Below are positions 15,432-23,600 of a stretch of DNA of 64,000 nt, one piece after another. This DNA is from Salinispora mooreana (GTDB taxonomy: Bacteria > Actinomycetota > Actinomycetes > Mycobacteriales > Micromonosporaceae). The stretch covers positions 4,124,133-4,188,132 of the forward strand of contig NZ_KB900614.1 of assembly GCF_000379065.1 (NCBI RefSeq), given 5' to 3'. Numbering within the stretch: the first letter of the stretch is position 1; every line of letters starts with the position of its first letter. A program made the translations under genes and the position numbers. The notes under the pieces were generated by a model, which saw only the letters and a list, made by a program, of their open reading frames with translations, made no database searches and was not told the origin of the DNA.

Positions 15432-15863
15432 ATGCCAAGGCGTAGCAGAAGCCCGCACGAGCGGGAGCGAGCCAACCGGCGGCCACAGCGGCACAAGGAT
15501 GTTCTTCACCGGCAGGGTGGGCATCGGGCGCACGACTTTCGGTGCGTGGGCTGCCGGCTGGACGTGTCGTCAGAGGCGCCCGGCACCACGCACCGCAATC
15601 ACTGCCCGAACTGCCTGGCCAGTCTGCACGTGGACCGGCGAATCCCCGGCGACCGAGCCGCGAACTGCCGGGGCCGGATGGAAGCGTTGAGCATGTCGGT
15701 GCGGCCTGACGGTGAATGGATGATCATTCACCAGTGCCTCTCCTGTGGTGAGCTCAGCGCCAACCGGATCGCCGGTGACGACAACGCACTGATCCTCGTA
15801 CGGTTGGCGGTCAAGCCGTTGCGGGATCCCGGCATCGCCCGGCGCATGTTTCTCGTACCGTGA
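15432..15863 (+). CDS. RNHCP-domain zinc protein 2
   Basis: This 143-aa paralog of the preceding gene has FRCVGCRLDVS, HRNHCPNCLASLHVD, NCRGRM, MIIHQCLSCGEL and NRIAGDDNAL, so all zinc ligands of the family are kept. An extra Arg-rich N-terminus of about 35 residues may bind nucleic acid. The ATG has GGAGG in good position. It forms an operon with RNHCP 1 and ends before a strong hairpin. Confidence 0.85.
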   Translation: MPRRSRSPHERERANRRPQRHKDVLHRQGGHRAHDFRCVGCRLDVSSEAPGTTHRNHCPNCLASLHVDRRIPGDRAANCRGRMEALSMSVRPDGEWMIIHQCLSCGELSANRIAGDDNALILVRLAVKPLRDPGIARRMFLVP

Positions 15864-15903
15864 TCGGCCGATCGTTATCTGACCGTTGAGGTCGGTCGGC
15901 ACA

Positions 15904-15952
15904 GTGGGCTCGGCGAGCTGAACCTGACGGTTCGGCTCGCCGAGCGGCCCAC
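15904..15952. terminator. Hairpin terminator after RNHCP genes
   Basis: Arms GCTCGGCGAGCTGAACC and GGTTCGGCTCGCCGAGC pair with one G-T wobble around a TGAC loop; flanking GTGGGC / GCCCAC extend the stem. Confidence 0.75.
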
Positions 15953-16022
15953 CACCAGGCCGACGCGCCGTCCGGTCTTTCGCCACTTCGGACTGTCGGC
16001 GGATCGCCGCTACTCTGGCCTG

Positions 16023-17171
16023 ATGTCTCAAGAGCAGCCGATGAGGGCGGAGCTGGCCCCGATTCCCCGTTCCGGCGTGCGACTCGGGCAGGAGTACGAC
16101 GAGTTTCGCAAAACCGGAGACGTGCATCAGGTACTGCTGCCGGACTCCTCCCTGGCCTGGCTGGTCACCGACCCGGAACTGGTCTCCCGGGCGCTGGCTG
16201 ACCCCCGCCTGGCCCTCAACCGAAGGCACAGCCGGGGCGGCTGGTCCGGTTTCGCGCTGCCGCCAGCCCTCGATGCGAACCTGCTCAACCTGGACGCACC
16301 CGACCACACCCGGCTGCGCCGCCTGGTCGGCCCGGCGTTCAGCCCGCAGCGGGTCGCCGCGCTACGTCCCCGGATCCGGCGAACCGCTGAGCATCTCCTG
16401 GACGCCCTGGTCACCGCGGGCGGCCCCGTTGACCTGGTTACCGGCTACTGCACCCCGCTGTCCGTCCAGGTCATCGCCGACCTGATGGGCGTACCGGAAG
16501 GTGGTCGCACAGATCTGCGTACCTGGACCGACACGATGCTCACCAGCTACCCGCCGGACCGAGCCGCCATCCGGCGGACGGTTGTCGAACTGCACGGCTA
16601 CGTCGTCAACCTGATCGCCGCGAAGCAGCAGCAACCCGGCGACGACCTGCTGAGTGCCCTGGTCACCATCGAGCAGGACGGGGACCGGCTCACCCGGGAC
16701 GAGCTCACCTCACTGGCCTTCCTGATCCTGTTCGCCGGGTACGAGAACACCGCCAACCTGATCGCCTCGACCGTGCTGCGCCTACTCGACCGCGGTGGAA
16801 TCCGCGAGGCGCGAATTCTCGAGGCGATTGAGGAGACGCTGCGCCTCGAACCTCCTGCACCCGTGGCCGTTCGTCGCTTCCCCACCGAGGAGATGGCCAT
16901 CGGCGGCGCCACGATCCCGGCCGGCGACACCGTGCTGCTCAGCATCGCCGCCGCCACCCGGGGGGTGGACGGTAGCGCCACGCGGCTGGCCTTCGGCAAC
17001 GGCCCCCACTTCTGCCTCGGTGCGGCCCTGGCCCGCGTCGAGGCCGAGGAGGCGCTGACCGTGCTGGGTCGGCGACTGCCCGGCCTGGCGCTCGCCGTAC
17101 CCGTGGCGCAGGTCCGCTGGCGCCCGACCTTCCGCACGCACGGCCCCGCAGAACTCCTGGTCACCTGGTGA
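16023..17171 (+). CDS. Cytochrome P450
   Basis: This 382-aa soluble bacterial-type P450 has an I-helix LFAGYENTANLI (oxygen-binding AGxEN), ExxR in EETLR, and a heme-Cys loop LAFGNGPHFCLGAALARVEAE. It is slightly shorter than typical (about 400 aa), and the segment between K-helix and heme loop is compact. A TACTCT -10 box ends six bases before the ATG, so the mRNA is probably leaderless. It is separated from the NRPS genes by the cellulase on the other strand, so a role in the peptide pathway is possible but unsupported. The redox partner is not encoded nearby. Confidence 0.85.
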   Translation: MSQEQPMRAELAPIPRSGVRLGQEYDEFRKTGDVHQVLLPDSSLAWLVTDPELVSRALADPRLALNRRHSRGGWSGFALPPALDANLLNLDAPDHTRLRRLVGPAFSPQRVAALRPRIRRTAEHLLDALVTAGGPVDLVTGYCTPLSVQVIADLMGVPEGGRTDLRTWTDTMLTSYPPDRAAIRRTVVELHGYVVNLIAAKQQQPGDDLLSALVTIEQDGDRLTRDELTSLAFLILFAGYENTANLIASTVLRLLDRGGIREARILEAIEETLRLEPPAPVAVRRFPTEEMAIGGATIPAGDTVLLSIAAATRGVDGSATRLAFGNGPHFCLGAALARVEAEEALTVLGRRLPGLALAVPVAQVRWRPTFRTHGPAELLVTW

Positions 17172-17342
17172 CGCGCGGGGGTTGACCTGGTGGTGTCAGC
17201 CACCGGCGGCCAGCAGGAGTATGGCGCTACCTCGCAGGTAGTGGAGAGCGAGAAGTCGGCCGGCGGTGGCCGTGGCCAGCGGCGGGTGAGGCTGGGAAAG
17301 CCTCCCGCCGCCGGCCACGAGCCAACCGGAGTCAGGCCGAGG

Positions 17343-19469
17343 TCAGCTCGTCGGGAAGTTGTCGGGGGTACTGATCCGGCTGCGGAGGAGATTGCCGGAG
17401 GCGGTGAGGTTCGATGTCCCGGAGAAGTGGCCGCTGTTGCAGGTTCCGGGCTGGAACGCCCCGCTGCCCTCGTTGGCGTCGGAGTAGGTCCAGTTCGCGT
17501 AGCCGATCTTCAGCTGGTCGAGCAGGTTGATCCAGGCGTTGGTGCTGCCCACGTCAACCCCACCATCGCCGGTGTGGTCGACGGTGCCGAACTCCGTGAC
17601 GAACAGAGGGAGTGTCGCCGCGGCACGCTGCACCTCGGCACGGTAGAAGTCCTTGTGGGACGCGGCGTAGAAGTGGAACGCGTACATGATGTTGCTGGCG
17701 TTGACCGGATTGTTGATGACCTCGTCGGCGTTGGATCCCTCGGAGACGCCGAGCGAGGACCAACCGCGGGTGCCAACGATGATCACGGCGTCCGGATCGT
17801 TGGCCCGGATCACCGGGATGACCTGCTCGGCGTAGCTCTTGATGGTGCCCCAGCCGACCCCGTTGGGCTCGTTGGCGATCTCGTAGATGACGTTCTTCTT
17901 GTTGGCGTTGCGAGAAGCGACGGAGGCGAAGAAGGTCTTCGCCCGATCGAGGTTGTACATCGGGTCGCCCGGCGTCAGCGTGTGGAAGTCGATCATCGCG
18001 TAGAGACCGCGCTCCTCGGCCTCGTCCACGAGCTCGTTGACCCGGTTGGTGAACCACGGCGGGTTGGTCTCGTAGCCCCCCTCCTGCACGTACATGGCGA
18101 TCCGGAACAGGTCAGCCCGCCACTCGTCGGCCAGCACGTTGAGCGAGGCCTCGTTGTAGCAGTTGTTGAACCACTGCAGGCCGTGGGTGCTCATGCCGCG
18201 TAGCTGGATCGGCTGGTTGTACTGGTTGCACAGGTTCACCCCACAGACGTACAGCTGGCCGTTGATCGCCAACGGGGTCTGGTCGTCGCCTGGGGGCGAG
18301 GGTGTGCCGCCGCCGACCGTCCAGACCTGATTGGGCTGGGTGCCGCCACCGCCGAAGCAGTCCCAGATCTGGAGCCGGGTGCCGTTGCCAATGCCCTGCT
18401 CCACCGCGTCAAGGCACTTGCCCGACTGCGGGTTGGTGATGGTGCCATCGCCGTTGACCTGCCAGTTCTGGGCTCCGGTGCCGTTGCAGGTGTAGAGCTG
18501 CACCCGGGCGCCGTTGGCGGTGGACCCGCCGGAGACGTCGAGGCACTTGCCGGTCTGTGGGTTGACGAAGGTGTTACCGGTGCGGCTCCAGAGCTGGTTC
18601 CAGTGTGCGGTGCAGTCCCAGAGCTGGATCGGGGTGCCGTCGGCGGTGCCGAGGTCCAGGATGTCCAGGCATCGTCCGCTGTCCTGGCCGACGATCGTGC
18701 CGCCGTCACCCGGCTGGGGGCTTGTTCCGGTGTTCACGTCGGCGGAGAAGTTGTTGACAGCCAGCCCGACGCCGCCGTTCCACGGTTCGAAGCCCGCCTG
18801 CAGGCTGGTCAGGTACCAGTCGTTGGTGACCTGGGTCCGCGCGACGACGTCGTCGATGAAGTCCTTGACGTTGAACGACCAGCTGTTGATGGTTGCCGGT
18901 GCGAGGTAGGAGACGACGTCGTTACCACCGTTGTTCCCCTGCCAGACCTCCCAGTTACGACCCCCCACCGAGGTGTTGCCGACCGGACCGCCGATCGGCT
19001 GGATCGAGCCCTGTCGGTGGAACCAGATCATGATCTCCATCTGGCTCACCCCGTCGGTCTTCGGTGTCGGGTCCATCCAGATGTCGTACGTGGCGTTGTA
19101 GGTGCCGCCCGCATACCCGTAACTGATCGCGGACGGGACGCTGCTGACCTGGCTGAGCTGCGCCGGCAGGTTGGTCCCGGGTGAGCAGTTCTGGTAGTGG
19201 CAGCCGAGCACCACCGACGGGTAGGAGAGCGGGGGCCCGGAGGTGGAGGTGGAACCCTGCTGCGAGGTGATCTGGAAGCCACTGTTGGTGGTGTCGATGC
19301 ACTGCTCGGCGGCGCTGCCCCAGCGGTTGTTCTGGACGATGTACTTGTCCTGGATGGTGGTGGTGCCATATTGCTCGCAGATCGTCGCGGCTTGTGCCGG
19401 CGCTGCGGCGACCAGCGCGGCGGTGGCAGCGACCGCGAGTACGGTCAGCGCCTGGAACAGGCGTCTCAT
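17343..19469 (-). CDS. Secreted multimodular cellulase: GH12-CBM13-GH5
   Basis: This 708-aa exported enzyme has a Sec signal peptide (residues 1-27, cleavage after PAQA). Residues about 30-245 are a GH12 endoglucanase with nucleophile Glu in QMEIMIWF and acid/base Glu in AGFEPWNGG. Residues about 255-395 are a ricin-type CBM13 beta-trefoil (QDSGRCLDI, GKCLDVSG, GKCLDAVEQ, QLWDC repeats). Residues about 400-700 are a GH5 endoglucanase with acid/base Glu in YEIANEPNG and nucleophile Glu in FVTEFGT. Having two unrelated endoglucanase modules in one chain is uncommon. A CebR-type operator lies just upstream, so cellobiose or cello-oligosaccharides probably induce it. Confidence 0.92.
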   Translation of the reverse strand: MRRLFQALTVLAVAATAALVAAAPAQAATICEQYGTTTIQDKYIVQNNRWGSAAEQCIDTTNSGFQITSQQGSTSTSGPPLSYPSVVLGCHYQNCSPGTNLPAQLSQVSSVPSAISYGYAGGTYNATYDIWMDPTPKTDGVSQMEIMIWFHRQGSIQPIGGPVGNTSVGGRNWEVWQGNNGGNDVVSYLAPATINSWSFNVKDFIDDVVARTQVTNDWYLTSLQAGFEPWNGGVGLAVNNFSADVNTGTSPQPGDGGTIVGQDSGRCLDILDLGTADGTPIQLWDCTAHWNQLWSRTGNTFVNPQTGKCLDVSGGSTANGARVQLYTCNGTGAQNWQVNGDGTITNPQSGKCLDAVEQGIGNGTRLQIWDCFGGGGTQPNQVWTVGGGTPSPPGDDQTPLAINGQLYVCGVNLCNQYNQPIQLRGMSTHGLQWFNNCYNEASLNVLADEWRADLFRIAMYVQEGGYETNPPWFTNRVNELVDEAEERGLYAMIDFHTLTPGDPMYNLDRAKTFFASVASRNANKKNVIYEIANEPNGVGWGTIKSYAEQVIPVIRANDPDAVIIVGTRGWSSLGVSEGSNADEVINNPVNASNIMYAFHFYAASHKDFYRAEVQRAAATLPLFVTEFGTVDHTGDGGVDVGSTNAWINLLDQLKIGYANWTYSDANEGSGAFQPGTCNSGHFSGTSNLTASGNLLRSRISTPDNFPTS

Positions 19470-19472
19470 GCT

Positions 19473-19790
19473 CTACCTCCTTGTCTCGGGTGTCCTTGGG
19501 AGCGCTCCAATCAACGACACATAGTGATGTAACCATGTTGCTTCGGAATCGAGAAGAGCTGATGAAAACTTGTTCAGGCGAGTGTCGTGCGGGGCAGACC
19601 GCGCCGGTTCGCGCTGACGGTCGCTGCGGCTCTCCGCCAGGTCGGAGTCGGCGAGGGGCAGGGTCACCTTGTCCGCCGAAACCGGCGCGGGGGTGGCGGT
19701 GAGCCCCAGCAGGGCCGCTCCAAGTAGGGCTGTGGCCACAGTGGCCGCACCGCAGCGTGGGTGCTTAAAGGTGTTTCTATCGGGTCGTTG
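19473..19790 (-). pseudogene. Possible remnant of an exported protein
   Basis: A minus-strand frame begins with a basic segment (FKHPRCG), then a hydrophobic run AATVATALLGAALLGLTATP ending PVSA, a plausible signal peptide. About 60 residues follow without recognisable domain. It ends inside the cellulase promoter, which suggests truncation. I cannot name it and chance is possible. Confidence 0.25.
19497..19510. promoter_or_regulatory. CebR-type operator TGGGAGCGCTCCAA
   Basis: It matches the 14-base CebR consensus TGGGAGCGCTCCCA at 13 positions and lies 28-41 bases upstream of the cellulase ATG. CebR, a LacI-family repressor, is released by cello-oligosaccharides in Streptomyces and relatives. 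Best read as the cellulase operator. Confidence 0.8.
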
Positions 19791-19983
19791 TGATACCACA
19801 CAGTTGGCCTGACAATTAGCTATCAACTGCTATATTGCTCGAAATACCTGAAGTGGGTGTATGGCCACTTTTTTGAGTCTGCCGCTTCACCGATGGTGTT
19901 CACACTCTCGGTCTGATTTCCGCGGGCGATCGGATGATCGAACAGGCGACGATCGGTCAACCCGGGCCGACCGAATAGGGCGG

Positions 19984-20023
19984 TATAGTTTCCGGCTAAC
20001 TTGTGGCAGTACTCCCCATGGAG
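19984..20023 (+). promoter_or_regulatory. Probable promoter and ribosome site of the NRPS cluster
   Basis: TATAGT at 19984-19989 is a good -10 box, 41 bases before the MbtH start; GGAG at 20020-20023 gives a ribosome site seven bases from the ATG. No strong -35 was recognised. Confidence 0.45.
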
Positions 20024-20030
20024 AGTGTCG

Positions 20031-20240
20031 ATGGAAAAATCCGAGGATCCGCGCCCTTATCACGTGGTAATGAACGACGAAGAGCAGTACTCGATCTGGC
20101 CAGACGGGTCGGAGCTTCCGGCCGGATGGCGCACGGTGGGCTTCAGCGGCGATCGCGCCAGCTGCCTCGCGCACATCGACGAGGTCTGGACCGACCTGCG
20201 CCCGCGGGGGCTGCGGGAGTGGCTACAGACACAGGGCTGA
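20031..20240 (+). CDS. MbtH-like protein, NRPS adenylation partner
   Basis: This 69-aa protein has the complete MbtH signature: YHVVMNDEEQYSIWPDG, then LPAGWRTVGFSG and CLAHIDEVWTDLRP, including the invariant Trp residues. MbtH-like proteins bind A domains and are often needed for their folding or activity. It is the first gene of the NRPS cluster but is separated from the first synthetase by 363 bases, so it may have its own promoter and serve other NRPSs in the cell as well. Confidence 0.95.
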   Translation: MEKSEDPRPYHVVMNDEEQYSIWPDGSELPAGWRTVGFSGDRASCLAHIDEVWTDLRPRGLREWLQTQG

Positions 20241-20603
20241 CCCGCGCGCACCCTGCTACCGCCGCGGGCGTGCCGGGCAACCGGGGCGCCCGCGGTTATT
20301 TCTTCGATACCGGTCACTTTCTTCGGCCGGGTCATTTCTTCGTGGGCGGCTACTCCCGTGTGGCGTGGGGCCGGGAGATGGTTCGCATTGTCCCGAAAAT
20401 AACCGGATCGCCCAGCGGCTGTCGGCTGGCCGTTAAGCGGCTCAGGTCAGGCTTGTCGGTTGGTTGACAGGTCTTGAATAGTACTCGTAGTTTCTTTCCA
20501 TCTCCGGCCATGAGTTCCGCTCGACACGGGCCGGCGGAATTGTCATCCTCCGTTCCGCTGTTCTGTAGCTGTCTTTCGGTGTTGCGACGCGAAGGAGTGC
20601 ATA
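20241..20603 (+). other. MbtH-NRPS intergenic region with three direct repeats
   Basis: No gene here. GGTTATTTCTTCG (20294), GGTCACTTTCTTCG (20312) and GGTCATTTCTTCG (20330) form three imperfect direct repeats at 18-base steps. An AAGGAG ribosome site at 20592-20597 serves the NRPS GTG. Confidence 0.5.
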
Positions 20604-23600
20604 GTGTGGGCAGGGCCCATCGGCACCGCTAACGACCTGGACCCGACACTCACCACCGCAGTCGCCAGCACCGTACCGGACCTCGTGGCCGCCGTGGCGC
20701 GTCGGCAGCCGGACGCGGTCGCGGTGGCCGGTGCTGACGGCGAAACGCTCACCTACCGTGAGTTGACTGAGCGGGCCGATAGCCTGGCCCACCGGCTCGT
20801 CGCCGGGGGAATCCGCCCGGATGAACCGGTGGCGGTGGCCCTTCCCCGCTCGGTGGAACTCGTCGTCACCCTGCTCGCCGTACTCAAGGCCGGTGGTGCG
20901 TATCTGCCTCTTGACCCAGCCGACCCACCAGCGCGGATCCGGCAGTTGCTCGCCATCGCCGGGGACCCGCCGGTGCTGGCCAACGGCGAGCTGCCCGGCG
21001 CCAGGCGGCTGTTCCGTCTGGACCAGCCCGGCCCCACCGCGTCAACCGGTCCCACCGCGTCAATCGGCGTCACGCCGCGGCGACTTCACCCCGCTGGCCT
21101 CGCCTACATCAACTTCACCTCCGGCTCCACCGGCACGCCGAAGGGGGTCGCCGTTGCCCACTCCGCCGTGGTCCGCCTGGTCCACCAGCCTGGCTACCTG
21201 CGCCTGGGGCCCACCGAGACGGTCCTTCAACTCGCTCCGGTCGCCTTCGACGCGGCGACCCTGGAGATCTGGGGTGCGCTTTCCAACGGGGCCCGGCTGG
21301 TGCTGGCCCCACCCGGTGCGCTGGAACTCACCGAGCTGGCCCGGCTGCTTCGCCGGGAACGGATCTCAGTCCTCTGGCTGACCGCCGGGCTCTTCCACCA
21401 ACTGGTGGAGTTCGACCCGGACTGCCTCGCCGGGGTCGGGCAGCTCCTCGCGGGCGGGGACGTGCTCGCCCCGGAGGCGGTCCGTCGGGCACTGCGAGTG
21501 CGGGACGGGGCCGTTCTGATCAATGGGTACGGGCCAACCGAGAACACCACCTTCACCTGCGTGCACCCGATGACCGACCCGGAGGCGGTGCCGGACCCGG
21601 TGCCGATCGGCCGGGCGGTGCCCGGGAGCACCGTGTACGTTCTCGATCCGGCGGGGCGGCAAGTGCCGGTCGGGGTTCCCGGAGAGCTGTACACCGGCGG
21701 TACCGGGGTCGCCCGGGGATACCTCGGTCGCCCCGGGGCCACGGCGGCGGCATTCCTTCCCGATCCGTTCGACCCCCGCCCGGGGTCCCGGATGTACCGC
21801 ACCGGGGACCGGGTCCGCTGGCGGCCGGACGGCACCCTCGACTTTCTTGGCCGCATCGACGAACAGGTGAAGATCCGCGGGTTCCGGGTCGAGCCGGGCG
21901 AGGTCGCGGCGGCGCTGCGGGCGCACCCCGCCGTCGGGGACGCCGCTGTCCTGGTTGACGGGGAGGGGGAACGGCGCCGGTTGCTGGCGTACCTGACGCC
22001 CCGTCCCGGCACGTCAGCCCCGACCTCCCAGGAGCTGGCCGAGTACGCGGCCGACCGGCTGCCGGCCCACCTCCGACCGGGGGGATACCTGGTCCTTCCC
22101 GCACTGCCCCTGACCCGCAACGGCAAGATCGACCGGCGGGCGCTGCCCCGGCCGGAGCCGCCCGCGGCTCGGCTCGGCACCGAAGTGACTGATCCGGTTC
22201 AGGTACGCCTGGCGGCCCTCTGGGCCGATCTCCTCGGTAGCAGCCCCTCCGCCCCAGACGATGACTTCTTCGCGCTCGGCGGAAACTCCCTGCTCGCCAC
22301 CCGGCTGACCTTCGTCGTCGCCGACCGGTTCGGGGTGGACCTGCCCGTACGTCTCGTCTACGAACACCCCACCCTCGCCCGGCTGGCCGGCATCCTCGGC
22401 GAGCGTGCCGGGGCGCAGCCGGCCAACGCCGGGGTCCGCCGACTGCCGGATGGTCCGACGCCAACGCGGTCCGGCGCGGGTACGAGCACCGCGACCCACC
22501 TCCTGCCGGCCTCGCTCGGCCAGCGCCGGTTGTGGATGCTCGACCAGCTGACGCCGGGAGCGGCGACCTACCACATCGCCTGGGCGGTCGAGCTGACCGG
22601 CCCGCTCGATGTGGCCGCGTTGGAGTCGACGTTGAGCTGGCTGGTCAACCGGCACGAAACCCTCCGGACTCACTTCACCTCAGTCGACGGAGAGCCGGCC
22701 CAGCTGGTCGGGCCCGCCGCACCGGTCCGGCTGTCGGTCGTGGACGCCGAATCCGACGATGCCGGGCGGGAGCTGGTGAACGCGGCTGCCCGGGCACCCT
22801 TCGACCTGGCAACCGGCCCGTTGGCCCGGTTCGGACTCGTCCGACGCAGCCGCGAGAAGCACGTACTCACCATCGTGGTGCACCACGGTCTCGCCGACGG
22901 GTGGTCGTTCGACATCCTCTTCCGCGAGCTGGCTGCCGGGTACGCGGCGGCGGTCGCCGGTACCCCGCCGGACCTGCCTGCACCGCAGGTGCGGTACGCG
23001 GACTTCGCGGCCTGGCAGCGGGAGCAGGCCGACCGCGGTGCCTTCGCGGCCGACATCGACTTCTGGCACGCGGAGTTGGCAGGCGCCCCGACCCTGCTCG
23101 ACCTTCCCGCCGACCGGAGCACCGCGCCGGTCCGGTCAACAACGCCGGCATCACCAGCCGCATCGCCCGATCCGGGTGAGCAGTCCGACGCCGGCGGCGA
23201 GGTGGTCTTCGACATCCCCGACGAGTTGACCGCCCGGCTGCGGGCGAGCCGGGACGGCACCCTGTTCACCCGGCTCCTGGCCGGCTTCCAGACCCTTCTG
23301 CATCGGCTCACCGGCGCCGACGACCTGCTGGTGGCGGTCCCGGTCGCCGGGCGCACCCGGCCGGAGACCCGGAATGTGGTGGGCTTCTTCGCCAACACCC
23401 TCGCCCTGCGGGCCCGCTTCACCGACCGGTCCGACTTCACCGATCTCCTCGCCCAGGCCCGCGCCTCGAGCATCGCCGCGCAGACGCGGCAGGACGTGCC
23501 CTTCGATCGGATCGTGGACCGACTCGCCCCGACCCGCAGCCTCGCCCACAGCCCGCTGGTGCAGGTGATGTTCGCCCTCGACGAGCCACCGCCGGAAGCC

